From Paenibacillus sp. FSL M7-0420 (GTDB lineage: Bacteria > Bacillota > Bacilli > Paenibacillales > Paenibacillaceae), in assembly GCF_038002345.1 (NCBI RefSeq), contig NZ_JBBOCJ010000001.1:4340001-4404000 (forward strand): DNA of 64,000 bases, given 5' to 3'. The translations under genes and the position numbers were made by a program. Positions 20,856-29,743 of the stretch are shown in pieces; position 1 is the stretch's first letter, and every line of letters begins with the position of its first letter. The notes under the pieces were generated by a model. That model was not told the origin of the DNA and did not search any database. It was given only the letters and a program-made list of their open reading frames with translations.

Positions 20856-23800
20856 AGCGCCGCTCCATGACCGGCCTCACCGTTATCAGGGAACAGCACC
20901 TCGCCCGTCTTCAGCTGAATGTCCACAATCTCCTGAAGCGTACCCGACAATTCGCCTGGCGGATAGGGCTTGGTCAGATATTTCTGTACATTATCCATCA
21001 TGCTCTTATCGTCCTTATCCAGCGCCGAGGAGATGACAATCGGCACCTTCTCGGTCCGGGGATCGTTCTTGAGCATGCGGATCAGATCCCAGCCGTCCAG
21101 CTCATCGCCCAGCATCAGATCGACAATGATCGCTACGAAGGGCGTTTTAACAGCCTGGTCAAAAGCTTTTTGCGGATGATAGTGATGGGTGACCCGGAAG
21201 CCCTTGCCCTTCAGCTCCTCCGAGAGCAGCAGGGACAGGCTGTAATCATCCTCCACAATCATCACATCCGGCTTCTGCTCCTTGCCGGCGCTCCATCTTA
21301 ACGAATGTTCCTCCTCCGGGTGGCCGGTCTCCGCCTGCATCAGCGGAAGACGGAACCAGACCGTCGAGCCTTCGCCCTCCACGGATTCAATCCCGATCGT
21401 TCCCTTCTGCTTCTCTATAATCTCCTTGCAGATGGCCAAGCCCAATCCCGTACCGCCAATCCGCTTGGATGCACTATTGTCCACTCGGCGGAATTTCTGG
21501 AACAGTTGCCCGATCTGATTCTTCGGAATCCCGAGTCCGTGGTCCTGAATCCGTACCATAATCGATCCCGGTTCGTTATGAAGCATGACCTTCACTTCAC
21601 CTGCGCCCGGCGAGAACTTGATCGCATTGCTTAGCAGGTTGGTCAGCACCTGGATAATTTTATCCTTGTCTACCTCAACCTCGGGATTCAGCGCCTCGTC
21701 CTCCAGCAGAATATGGTGGGTACCGCTCAGCTTGTACTGATCGATGACACTCAGGACCGTCTCGCTAAGGTTGACCTTCTCCACATTATACAGCTGTGTG
21801 CCGGACTCCATCCGCTGCAGGTCCAGGAAGTCGTTAATCAGCTCCGTCAGACGCTTGGCTTCCTTATGAATCGTCTCCAGATATTTCAGCTGCTTCTCCG
21901 GCTTCATGGTTTTGGACAGCAGCAGCTCCGTGAAGCCCAGTACACTCGACAGTGGCGTCCGCAGCTCATGGCTGACAGTGCTGACCAGCTCCGACTTCAT
22001 CAGATCCAGCTCATACTCGCGGGTAATGTCCCGGTGGACGAACAGCGTCCCCACCCGGACCTCCCGGCGGAAGACCGGTATGGCATAGGCATCCACATGC
22101 TTCATATTTTCCTTGCCGATAGAATACTTCATCGCACTGGAGTCAACAGTATGCTCAGACATCGCCTTCTGGTAGAAGCGCCCCAGCTCTTCCGATTCAT
22201 TCACCCGTAGGGTAAAGTGCTCCATCCAGCGCTCCTTGGGAATCAGCATGCCTTCCGTCCAGTCCTCGTAGCTGAACAATTGGCTCAGGGCCTTGTTGAT
22301 ATGCTGAATGACACCGTCCGTGCTGACAAACTGGATACCCTCATTGACATTGTTCACAATATCCTGATTCAGCTTGCGGCCATTCTCAATCTCCTCGTAC
22401 ATGAACAGGCGTTCAATGGCCAGGGCGACCCGGTTCATCATCCCCTGGATTTCGCTGGTCTCTTCCTCCGTGAACGGGTGCCCGATACGGGTTCCGCAGA
22501 AGACCGCCAGAATCTCATCCTCAGCATTCACCACAGTCGTATAGTAGTCGTAACAATACACCTCATTGGCGGAGATCCCCTGCTCTCTGACCGAGCCCAC
22601 CCGCTTCACCATATACGACTTTTCCACGCTCAGGCGGTACAGAATCTCCTTGCTGCCCTCACCGATGTACCGCTCCACATTCTCCGGCGGAACCCCTTTG
22701 ACCACCGCTATCTTATCCTTGACCAGCAGGAAAAGACTGGAGTCGAACGAGTACAGACGGTTCATGAATTTGTTGAACTTGTCGGCGAACTCCTGCTTGT
22801 CCAGCGTATAGGTGATCTCATGGTTCAGCTGATTGTTAAGCTCCAGCATCATGGACGTCTGCTCCGTACTTTTCAGCGTCTCCGCCAGCTCCTGCTGCAC
22901 ATTCTTCATCGAGGTGACGTTATTAGCAATCAGGATATACTGGTAGATCTGGCCTTCATCGTTCAGATAAGGCATGATTGTCAGCTGCAGCCAGAGCGGC
23001 GAACCTTCCTTGGCCTTCAGTTCCGTCTCCCCGCTCCACACTCCGCCTGTCGACAGCTTGCGGATCATCTGCTCCACCTGTGATTCCGAAATATTATGCA
23101 GCTCAAACAACCGGTAGGTGTATCCGATTACCTCGGAGCTCTTGTACCCTGTGTAGACGCTCAGATTATCGTTCGCGTAAGTGAACACGCCTTTGTTCGA
23201 CAGAATGCCGACGGCAGAGGTCTGATTCAGCGCCTTCATCATGCTCTCGATTTCACTGAGTGACCGCTCCAGTCTGTACTGCTGATCCTGCAGCTCGTCC
23301 TGCTGGGCGTGCAGCTCTTCATTCTGCATCATGAGCTCTTCCTCTTTGTCCTGGATGCTATGGGCCATATTCAGAAAGGCGTCATAGAGCCGCCCGATCT
23401 CATCCTGCTTATGCAGCTTACCGAGCAGAACCGCATCACCGGCCGCCAGTGAATTCGTTGCTTCCTCCAGCTTCACAATCGGATCGATGATAATTTTGAG
23501 CATCTGCCAGATCAGCAGCGTGAAGAACAGCAGCAGCAAGGTGCTAAGCAGAAAAGCAACAAAAGTGAACGTATCCGCCTGCCTGATGGAGCGGGAATTC
23601 AGCTCATTCAGCAGCGCATCCGAATTGGCTTTGAATTGCTTCGTGTAGCCCAGGAATTCATTCACAGCCCGGGTACTGCCGCTCTGGGACAAGTTCCGGA
23701 TTCCCTCGTAATCATTATTCTTCACTAAGAGCATCACTTCGGGCAGGGTCTGGCTCTTGTACTGTTCATAGAACACCTTGAGGTCATCTCTGTACCGGAC

Positions 23801-24130
23801 TTCTTCTGGCGACAGCTTCAGGGAGGCGTACTGCTCCAGAATGCCGTCAAGCCCCTTAAGCGCAGCGTTCAGCAGCGCAAGCTCATTCTCACTCTGAGTA
23901 GCCACATAACCTCTCGCCCGGAAAAAGACCTCGCTGAGCGTCACCGCCAGCTCGTTGATCGTCGCCGTCTTATGTTGCAGCACTTCACGTTTCTGATCCA
24001 GCTGTTCCTGCTGGACATTGATATAGAAGACAAGCCCGATTCCTCCGGCCATAATGGCAACGAACAGCAGCAGAAGAATCCGGTAATATTTCGTTTTGAT
24101 GCTCCGGTCGGCAACCTTAAGGTTTCTCAC
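20843..24130 (-). CDS. Hybrid sensor histidine kinase (1095 aa)
   Basis: A membrane phosphorelay kinase. TM1 is at about residues 17-38 and TM2 at 190-212, flanking a helical extracytoplasmic sensor with a CHASE3-like look. HAMP (212-265), a coiled coil, PAS (300-410), GAF (430-575) and a second PAS (585-700) follow. HisKA has VSTVSHELRTPLSS with His721, and the ATPase has NLLSNAIKFSPG and GTGLGLAI. A C-terminal receiver (about 955-1075) carries IIVDLMLGD. The start is a GTG overlapping the upstream REC gene by 14 bp, with GGAGGAC inside that gene. It probably passes phosphate to the Hpt-containing protein of the same operon. Confidence 0.93.
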   Translation of the reverse strand: MRNLKVADRSIKTKYYRILLLLFVAIMAGGIGLVFYINVQQEQLDQKREVLQHKTATINELAVTLSEVFFRARGYVATQSENELALLNAALKGLDGILEQYASLKLSPEEVRYRDDLKVFYEQYKSQTLPEVMLLVKNNDYEGIRNLSQSGSTRAVNEFLGYTKQFKANSDALLNELNSRSIRQADTFTFVAFLLSTLLLLFFTLLIWQMLKIIIDPIVKLEEATNSLAAGDAVLLGKLHKQDEIGRLYDAFLNMAHSIQDKEEELMMQNEELHAQQDELQDQQYRLERSLSEIESMMKALNQTSAVGILSNKGVFTYANDNLSVYTGYKSSEVIGYTYRLFELHNISESQVEQMIRKLSTGGVWSGETELKAKEGSPLWLQLTIMPYLNDEGQIYQYILIANNVTSMKNVQQELAETLKSTEQTSMMLELNNQLNHEITYTLDKQEFADKFNKFMNRLYSFDSSLFLLVKDKIAVVKGVPPENVERYIGEGSKEILYRLSVEKSYMVKRVGSVREQGISANEVYCYDYYTTVVNAEDEILAVFCGTRIGHPFTEEETSEIQGMMNRVALAIERLFMYEEIENGRKLNQDIVNNVNEGIQFVSTDGVIQHINKALSQLFSYEDWTEGMLIPKERWMEHFTLRVNESEELGRFYQKAMSEHTVDSSAMKYSIGKENMKHVDAYAIPVFRREVRVGTLFVHRDITREYELDLMKSELVSTVSHELRTPLSSVLGFTELLLSKTMKPEKQLKYLETIHKEAKRLTELINDFLDLQRMESGTQLYNVEKVNLSETVLSVIDQYKLSGTHHILLEDEALNPEVEVDKDKIIQVLTNLLSNAIKFSPGAGEVKVMLHNEPGSIMVRIQDHGLGIPKNQIGQLFQKFRRVDNSASKRIGGTGLGLAICKEIIEKQKGTIGIESVEGEGSTVWFRLPLMQAETGHPEEEHSLRWSAGKEQKPDVMIVEDDYSLSLLLSEELKGKGFRVTHHYHPQKAFDQAVKTPFVAIIVDLMLGDELDGWDLIRMLKNDPRTEKVPIVISSALDKDDKSMMDNVQKYLTKPYPPGELSGTLQEIVDIQLKTGEVLFPDNGEAGHGAALGES

Positions 24131-24491
24131 TCAGAATGTCCTCCACGAGCTGCAGCAGCTCCATCGGGCTGAACGGCTTAGGCATGAAATAACGGGCTCC
24201 CGCCTCCCTGGCCCGGTTACGGTCCATCTCCTGTGCCTTGGCGGTCAGCATCATTATCGGCGTCCGGCTCTTCAGCTCCCCCTCCAGCTCGCACAGCACT
24301 TCAATCCCGGTCATGACGGGCATCATGTAATCCAGAATCACCAAGTCGTAAGGCTCTGCCGCCAGCCTGGCGAGCGCCTCGCCCCCATTCTCGGCGGTAT
24401 GGGTCTCCACATTCTCGAGATCCTCCAGCGTATCCTCAATCAGCATGCGCAGAACCTCTTCATCATCTACAATCAGTACCTTTTGCACCAT
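24117..24491 (-). CDS. Stand-alone response regulator receiver (124 aa)
   Basis: A single CheY-like receiver with no output domain. The acidic pocket is VDDEE at residues 8-12, the phosphoacceptor is Asp54 in VILDYMMP, and the conserved Lys is in FMPKPFS. Such proteins act as phosphate shuttles or bind other proteins directly. It lies between the diguanylate cyclase gene and the hybrid kinase gene and overlaps the latter, so the three are translationally linked. Confidence 0.93.
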   Translation of the reverse strand: MVQKVLIVDDEEVLRMLIEDTLEDLENVETHTAENGGEALARLAAEPYDLVILDYMMPVMTGIEVLCELEGELKSRTPIMMLTAKAQEMDRNRAREAGARYFMPKPFSPMELLQLVEDILSEKP

Positions 24492-24537
24492 AGCTCACTC
24501 TCACCTTTCAGTCATCCCTGCTTGGGATGCATTGCAT

Positions 24538-26172
24538 TTAGAACAGAAACCGGTGGGCCAGACGCTCAATCCGGGTCAGCAGCTCCGGCAGATGGAACGG
24601 CTTAATGACATAATCGTCCGCCCCCATCTGCAGCGCATGGATAATATCCCGCTGGTTATTGCGGCCGGTCAGCATGATCACGAGAATGTTCACCTCAGGA
24701 TAGCCGCTGCGGATCTTCTCCAGTACCTCAAGCCCGTCAAGCCCCGGCATGACGCCGTCCAGCAGAATCACATACTTCTCTTCAGGAGCATACCAGTCCG
24801 ATTTCAATAAAAGCGCGCCATCCGCGTAACTCGCAACCTTCACTCTGGCGTTAGTCCCGGGCTGCCAGGCAGCGAAGTGGGTCGTCACCATTCTGCGGAT
24901 CAACGGATCATCATCCACAATAATGACATTCAGCAGCGTCTCGCGCTGGCCCAGCAGCAGATCCTGGCTGTACAGGGTGCTCTGGTTCCTGCCGTTATGC
25001 TTGCTGGCATAGAGCGCCAGATCCGCTTCCTCTACCAATATATCGGCATCCTGCATCTCTCCGTTAACCTCGGTCACTCCGCAGGAGAAGGTCACATGGA
25101 AGCTCTCACGTTTGGCCTGGAACTCCCGGGCGGCGAAGACCTCCTGAATCCGTTCCATCACAAGCAGCGCCTGCTCCGCGGGGGTATTGGGCATGAACAA
25201 GGCAAACTCCTCGCCGCCGTAGCGGCAGAAGGTATCCTCCGTACGGATGGACTGCTTCACCACCTCCGAGAAGCTCTGCAGCACCTCGTCCCCCATCAGA
25301 TGCCCGTAAGTGTCGTTAACCTGCTTGAACAGATCCAGGTCCAGCAGAGCAAGGGAGAAGGTCCGGCCTGTCCGTCTGAAATCGGAGATCAGCTGCTTCA
25401 TCGTCTGGTTGAAGTACTTGCGGTTGAACGCCCCGGTCAGCTCGTCGACAATGATCGATTCCTGCCACTCCTTTTTCAGCTCGAAGCGGTTCTTGATCAG
25501 GACGAGGAACAAATCGATATCCACCGGCTTTTGTATGTAATCCATAACACCCAGCGAATAGGCATACTTCTGAACCTCTATCGAATGCTCGCCGCTGATC
25601 ATAATGATCGGAATCCGTTCTTTCTTAGCCTTGCCGATAATCTGCTTCAGCACATCAATCCCGCTGCGGTCCGGCAGCAGAATATCAAGGAGAATCAAAT
25701 CCGGCTTGTTCTCATAAAAAAGCTTCAGTCCGCGTCCTGCCGACAACGCAATGCTGACATAATAGGACTCCCGCTCCAGCGATTCCCGCAAAAAAGCAAC
25801 CAGCTCCACATCATCGTCCACGATCAGAATCTCATACTGCTGGTGGACATTGCCGTGGGATAATGCAATCCCGGGAGTCAACGGCGGCACCGCGCCCAAT
25901 GATTCCCGCTCCTCGAACAGCTCCAGCACCGGATAGATATAATCGCCCCATTCTGCTTCCGTCCAGCTTCTATGTTGATCATCCGAGAAATAGAGCAGCG
26001 CATTGCCCGAGAAAGCCTCTACGGTATCGAGACCCACAGTGCCCGAGGTGCCCTTCAAATTATGCAGGAAACGATAAATATCCTTCTCCTCGACTGCTGA
26101 CTGTTCCGACCATTTCTGCAGAGTTTCTCTCGTGCGCTCTTCAACCAGCTCTTTATATTTTCTCGTTGTCAT
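24538..26172 (-). CDS. Hpt-REC-GGDEF-REC diguanylate cyclase (544 aa)
   Basis: A cytoplasmic protein combining phosphotransfer and cyclic-di-GMP synthesis. An N-terminal Hpt domain has His37 in FLHNLKGTSGT. Receiver 1 spans about residues 113-230 (LILLDILLPDRSG). A GGDEF domain spans about 250-410, with an active-type GGEEF in RYGGEEFALFM. Receiver 2 spans about 420-540 (VILLDGVMPGLDG). Two receivers around the cyclase suggest dual phosphorylation input. It heads the operon with AAGGAG before the ATG. I see no clear allosteric RxxD I-site at the usual spacing but did not check this exhaustively. Confidence 0.92.
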   Translation of the reverse strand: MTTRKYKELVEERTRETLQKWSEQSAVEEKDIYRFLHNLKGTSGTVGLDTVEAFSGNALLYFSDDQHRSWTEAEWGDYIYPVLELFEERESLGAVPPLTPGIALSHGNVHQQYEILIVDDDVELVAFLRESLERESYYVSIALSAGRGLKLFYENKPDLILLDILLPDRSGIDVLKQIIGKAKKERIPIIMISGEHSIEVQKYAYSLGVMDYIQKPVDIDLFLVLIKNRFELKKEWQESIIVDELTGAFNRKYFNQTMKQLISDFRRTGRTFSLALLDLDLFKQVNDTYGHLMGDEVLQSFSEVVKQSIRTEDTFCRYGGEEFALFMPNTPAEQALLVMERIQEVFAAREFQAKRESFHVTFSCGVTEVNGEMQDADILVEEADLALYASKHNGRNQSTLYSQDLLLGQRETLLNVIIVDDDPLIRRMVTTHFAAWQPGTNARVKVASYADGALLLKSDWYAPEEKYVILLDGVMPGLDGLEVLEKIRSGYPEVNILVIMLTGRNNQRDIIHALQMGADDYVIKPFHLPELLTRIERLAHRFLF

Positions 26173-26303
26173 AATAGCTCCTTATATCCAGCTTATCGTT
26201 CAAAACTCAAATAAATCATATTTCACATCAAGTGTCAACATTATTATACGCTCAGGAAAATGCAGGCTCAAATCTCTGATCAGCCCCGACACAAAAGCTT
26301 TGG

Positions 26304-26332
26304 TTGATAACCTATCCTTGATTTGACATAAT
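26304..26332 (+). promoter_or_regulatory. SigA-type promoter for the ACT/UPF0210 operon
   Basis: TTGATA and CATAAT are separated by 17 nt, about 75 nt upstream of the ACT-domain start codon. Confidence 0.6.
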
Positions 26333-26406
26333 AATTAAAATCGTTCATTCCGTTAATGCGGCAATGAGCGAAGATTTCAGACCATGGATAACGGGAGGCT
26401 TTTCAA

Positions 26407-26676
26407 TTGAAGGGGATTATTACGGTACTCGGAAAAGACAAGGTAGGCATTATCGCCAAAGTGTGTACATACCTCGCAGAGCACAATCTGAACATTCTGG
26501 ACATCTCCCAGACGATTGTGCAGGATTATTTCAACATGATGATGATCGTGGACATCTCTGCCCCCAGCAAGTCCTTCGAGGAGATTGTGGAGGAGCTTCA
26601 GCAGGTAGGGGAAGACATCGGTGTGGAAATCAAGCTGCAGCATGAGGATATCTTCAATATTATGCACCGGATTTAA
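26407..26676 (+). CDS. ACT-domain protein (UPF0237 type, 89 aa)
   Basis: A small stand-alone ACT domain, GIITVLGKDKVGIIAKVCTYL at the N-terminus and a second half with IVQDYFNMMMIVDIS. ACT domains bind amino acids or related ligands and regulate partner proteins. The TTG start at 26407 has GGGAGG 8 nt upstream. The adjacent UPF0210 gene begins 24 nt later, and these two families are commonly neighbours, so they probably work together; the ligand is unknown. Confidence 0.9.
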   Translation: MKGIITVLGKDKVGIIAKVCTYLAEHNLNILDISQTIVQDYFNMMMIVDISAPSKSFEEIVEELQQVGEDIGVEIKLQHEDIFNIMHRI

Positions 26677-26700
26677 CCGGCGAGGGAGGAGTGAGCGCTA

Positions 26701-28059
26701 GTGATCTCGATAGTAGAAGTTCAGGAGACGAATAAAATGATCCGGGAAATGAACCTGGATGTCCGCACCATTACGATGGGCATCAGCCTGATGGACTGCG
26801 CCCATACCGATATGAAGGTGTTCAACCAGAAGGTATATGACAAAATCACCCGCTCTGCCGAGAAGCTCGTGAAGACGGGTGAGGATCTGGAGCGCCAATT
26901 CGGGGTGCCGATTGTCAACAAACGGATCTCCGTAACGCCGATTTCGATTGCTGCGGGAGCTGTACATACCGATACCTACGTGCCTGTCGCCCAGATTCTG
27001 GACAAGGCTGCCAAGGAGGTAGGCGTCAACTTCATCGGCGGGTATTCCGCGCTGGTGCAGAAGGGCTGTACGAAGGGCGACCGGATTCTGATTGACAGTA
27101 TTCCGGAAGCGCTGGCGGTGACCGAGCGAGTCTGCTCCTCCGTCAACGTCGGCTCCTCGCGCAGCGGCATCAACATGGACGCCGTGAAGCTGATGGGCGA
27201 CATCATTCTCCAGACGGCGGAGCGCACCAAGGACCGCGACTCCATCGGCTGTGCCAAGCTGGTTGTATTCTGCAATGCGGTCGAGGATAACCCGTTCATG
27301 GCCGGTGCCTTCCACGGGGTCGGCGAGCGGGAGTGTGTGATTAACGTTGGCGTGAGCGGTCCGGGTGTGATCAAGCGGGCGCTGGAAGAGGTCAAGGGAC
27401 AGGACTTCGAAACCCTGTGCGAGACGATCAAGCGTACTGCCTTCAAGGTTACCCGTGTCGGCCAGCTGGTCGCACAGGAAGCCTCCAAGCGGCTGAATGT
27501 GCCCTTCGGCATCATCGACCTGTCGCTGGCCCCTACGCCCGAGATCGGCGATTCTATCGCAGAGATCTTCCAGGTCATGGGCCTTGAAGAAGCCGGGGCT
27601 CCCGGCACCACAGCAGCACTCGCCATTCTTAACGACAATGTCAAAAAAGGCGGAGTCATGGCCTCCTCCTATGTCGGCGGCTTAAGCGGCGCCTTCATCC
27701 CGGTCAGCGAAGACCACGGCATGATCCAGGCCGTCCAGCGGGGTGCGCTGACGCTGGAGAAGCTCGAAGCCATGACTTGTGTCTGCTCTGTAGGCCTGGA
27801 CATGATTGCCATTCCCGGCAGCACCAGCAAAGAGACCCTCGCAGGCATCATTGCCGATGAAGCCGCCATCGGCATGGTCAACAACAAGACCACAGCGGTC
27901 CGCGTCATTCCGGTTATCGGTAAGGACGTCGGTGAAATAGTCGAATTCGGCGGTCTGCTCGGATATGCTCCAGTCATGGCTGTCAACCCGTTCAATTGTG
28001 CGGGCTTCGTCAACCGCGGCGGACGGATTCCCGCGCCGATTCACAGCTTCAAGAACTAA
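26701..28059 (+). CDS. PFL family protein, UPF0210 (452 aa)
   Basis: A conserved protein related in fold to glycyl-radical/PFL-like enzymes but of unknown activity. It is full length and well conserved in appearance, with motifs such as [16 protein letters not shown] at the N-terminus and [18 protein letters not shown] at the C-terminus. The start is GTG at 26701, with GGGAGGAG upstream. The preceding ACT-domain gene is on the same transcript. A strong terminator follows. Confidence 0.9.
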   Translation: MISIVEVQETNKMIREMNLDVRTITMGISLMDCAHTDMKVFNQKVYDKITRSAEKLVKTGEDLERQFGVPIVNKRISVTPISIAAGAVHTDTYVPVAQILDKAAKEVGVNFIGGYSALVQKGCTKGDRILIDSIPEALAVTERVCSSVNVGSSRSGINMDAVKLMGDIILQTAERTKDRDSIGCAKLVVFCNAVEDNPFMAGAFHGVGERECVINVGVSGPGVIKRALEEVKGQDFETLCETIKRTAFKVTRVGQLVAQEASKRLNVPFGIIDLSLAPTPEIGDSIAEIFQVMGLEEAGAPGTTAALAILNDNVKKGGVMASSYVGGLSGAFIPVSEDHGMIQAVQRGALTLEKLEAMTCVCSVGLDMIAIPGSTSKETLAGIIADEAAIGMVNNKTTAVRVIPVIGKDVGEIVEFGGLLGYAPVMAVNPFNCAGFVNRGGRIPAPIHSFKN

Positions 28060-28123
28060 GTGAGTGTGCTTAATGTGGCATATCTACCCCTGAATTTCAC
28101 TGGGAGTTCTTCATTTCAACTAA

Positions 28124-28168
28124 TAAAGACACGTTGCCTTCCCGCTCAGGGAGAGCAACGTGTCTTAT
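28124..28168. terminator. Bidirectional terminator
   Basis: AAGACACGTTGC pairs perfectly with GCAACGTGTCTT (12 bp) between convergent genes, with T-rich flanks on both strands. Confidence 0.85.
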
Positions 28169-28184
28169 TGGTTGTTGCCGGGAA

Positions 28185-29138
28185 TCAGCGCTGCGGCGGC
28201 TCCGGCGTTACGGTAATATGGGACAGCTTCGCAGGGTCCATCAGAAGATACAGGCTCTGAATCCGTTCCCCGCTGGAATCCGTACTCAGGCAGAGTACGC
28301 ACTTCACGACTCCCTGATCGGTGAAGATCAGACCCGGCTCGCCGTTCAGCAGCCCGCAGGAAGGCTTCCACTCCCGCAAATAGTGCATAACCCGCTTCGA
28401 GGTCAGCAGTACAGTCACTCCCCGGCGGCCGGTCATCGGCCGGAGTATGGTATGCACCTCACGGCCCCCGCCATCAGCAACCAGTACCGGATGCTCGGCC
28501 AGCAGCTCCAGCATGCCGCCCACATCGTAGGAGGTGAACGCGGCAGTGAAGCGCACCAGCAGATTCTCAGTGACTGCTCCATAGCTGAGCGAGGGCAACC
28601 GGGAAGCCGGCTCTGTCTGCAGGATACGCTTGGCCCGGCTGAAGATCTGCCGGCAGTTGCTGCCCGACTTGCCTACCATTCCGGCAATGGCTTCATAGTC
28701 GTATTCGAAGGCTTCCCGCAGTACGAATACCGCACGCTCCGTGGGAGACAGACGCTCCAGCAGCACCAGAAAAGCATACGACAGATTATCCTTGCGTTCT
28801 GCCGCCGCTTCCGGGCCGTCATATCCCTCGCTTACCGGCTCAGGCAGCCACTCTCCGATATAAGTCTCTCTGCGGCTGCGTGCCGAGTTCAGCAGATTGA
28901 GGCAGCGGTTGGTCACGCCCTTGGCCACATAGGCTTTGATATTCTGAATGCCGCTCCGGTCCCGGTGCTGCAGCTCGGCGAACATATCCTGCACCGCATC
29001 CTCTGCATCGGCAATCACGCCAAGCATCCGGTAGGCAATGGAGAAGGCATAGCCTTTATAGCTCTGATACAGCTCCTCCATACCGGGATTCTCCGCTGCC
29101 GGTGTCTCGGCCTGAGTCCTTATTTTCCCCCTGTCCAC
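28185..29138 (-). CDS. ECF41-type RNA polymerase sigma factor (317 aa)
   Basis: An extracytoplasmic-function sigma factor with an added C-terminal SnoaL-like domain. Region 2 is at about residues 20-85 (AYRMLGVIADAEDAVQDMF) and region 4 near 130-185 (YDYEAIAGMVGKSGSNCRQI). The C-terminal part carries DGGGREVHT and MDPAKL, matching the DGGGK and NPDKL signatures of ECF41, where this domain tunes sigma activity in place of a separate anti-sigma factor. Start is GTG at 29138. The upstream carboxymuconolactone decarboxylase gene is the classical ECF41 partner. Confidence 0.93.
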   Translation of the reverse strand: MDRGKIRTQAETPAAENPGMEELYQSYKGYAFSIAYRMLGVIADAEDAVQDMFAELQHRDRSGIQNIKAYVAKGVTNRCLNLLNSARSRRETYIGEWLPEPVSEGYDGPEAAAERKDNLSYAFLVLLERLSPTERAVFVLREAFEYDYEAIAGMVGKSGSNCRQIFSRAKRILQTEPASRLPSLSYGAVTENLLVRFTAAFTSYDVGGMLELLAEHPVLVADGGGREVHTILRPMTGRRGVTVLLTSKRVMHYLREWKPSCGLLNGEPGLIFTDQGVVKCVLCLSTDSSGERIQSLYLLMDPAKLSHITVTPEPPQR

Positions 29139-29176
29139 TTCATGCCGCCCTCCTTCCTTACACTCTATCCTCTTCC

Positions 29177-29623
29177 TTAGCCGAAGCAGCCCGGGAACAT
29201 CCCGGTCGTGATGGCAATCCGGTTCCAGCTGTTGATCGTATTGATCGCCATAATCCAGTCTACCAGCTCCTCTTCGCCAAAGTGCGTAAGCATCTTATTG
29301 TACAGCTCCAGCGGAACGCCAGCTTCGCTGATCAGCGTGACCTGCTCGGCGAATTCCAGCAGCACACGTTCCTTGGCACTGAACAACGGCACTTCGCGCC
29401 ACACACTCAGTAGCAGAATATGATCGGCGTAGTTACCCAGCTTCATCAGATCCTTGGCATGCATATCCAGACAGAACGCACAGCCGTTGATCTGTGAGAC
29501 CCGTATTTTAACCAGTTCATACAGTACCTTATCCTTACTGCGGCTTCCTGCATGCTGCTCCAGCGCCATCATTGCCCGGAATGCCGGGCCGTTAACCTCA
29601 CGATAATTCATTCTTAGACTCAA
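29177..29623 (-). CDS. Carboxymuconolactone decarboxylase/AhpD-like protein (148 aa)
   Basis: A member of the CMD/alkylhydroperoxidase D family. The redox motif CAFCLDMH (CxxC followed by His) lies near residues 52-59, as in AhpD-type peroxidase partners. The start is a TTG at 29623 with GGAGG 9 nt upstream; an ATG four codons later is possible. It precedes the ECF41 sigma gene by 38 nt and has an ECF41-type promoter, so it is the likely main target of that sigma factor. Confidence 0.92.
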   Translation of the reverse strand: MSLRMNYREVNGPAFRAMMALEQHAGSRSKDKVLYELVKIRVSQINGCAFCLDMHAKDLMKLGNYADHILLLSVWREVPLFSAKERVLLEFAEQVTLISEAGVPLELYNKMLTHFGEEELVDWIMAINTINSWNRIAITTGMFPGCFG

Positions 29624-29667
29624 ATTAGGTCGCCTCCATTAGGGTTGTATTGCTCTTCATAACTGTA

Positions 29668-29694
29668 GACAAGATAGGGACGGAGATTGTGACA
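29668..29694 (-). promoter_or_regulatory. ECF41-type promoter
   Basis: Read on the minus strand, TGTCACA (29694-29688) is followed after 16 nt by TGTC (29671-29668). The published ECF41 consensus is TGTCACA with CGTC at this spacing, so one -10 base differs. It points into the decarboxylase-sigma operon and implies autoregulation. Confidence 0.75.
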
Positions 29695-29743
29695 CACTAA
29701 GAGCAGGACAGCGAAATTCCGCAGCCCTGCCCGTCTATTCATG

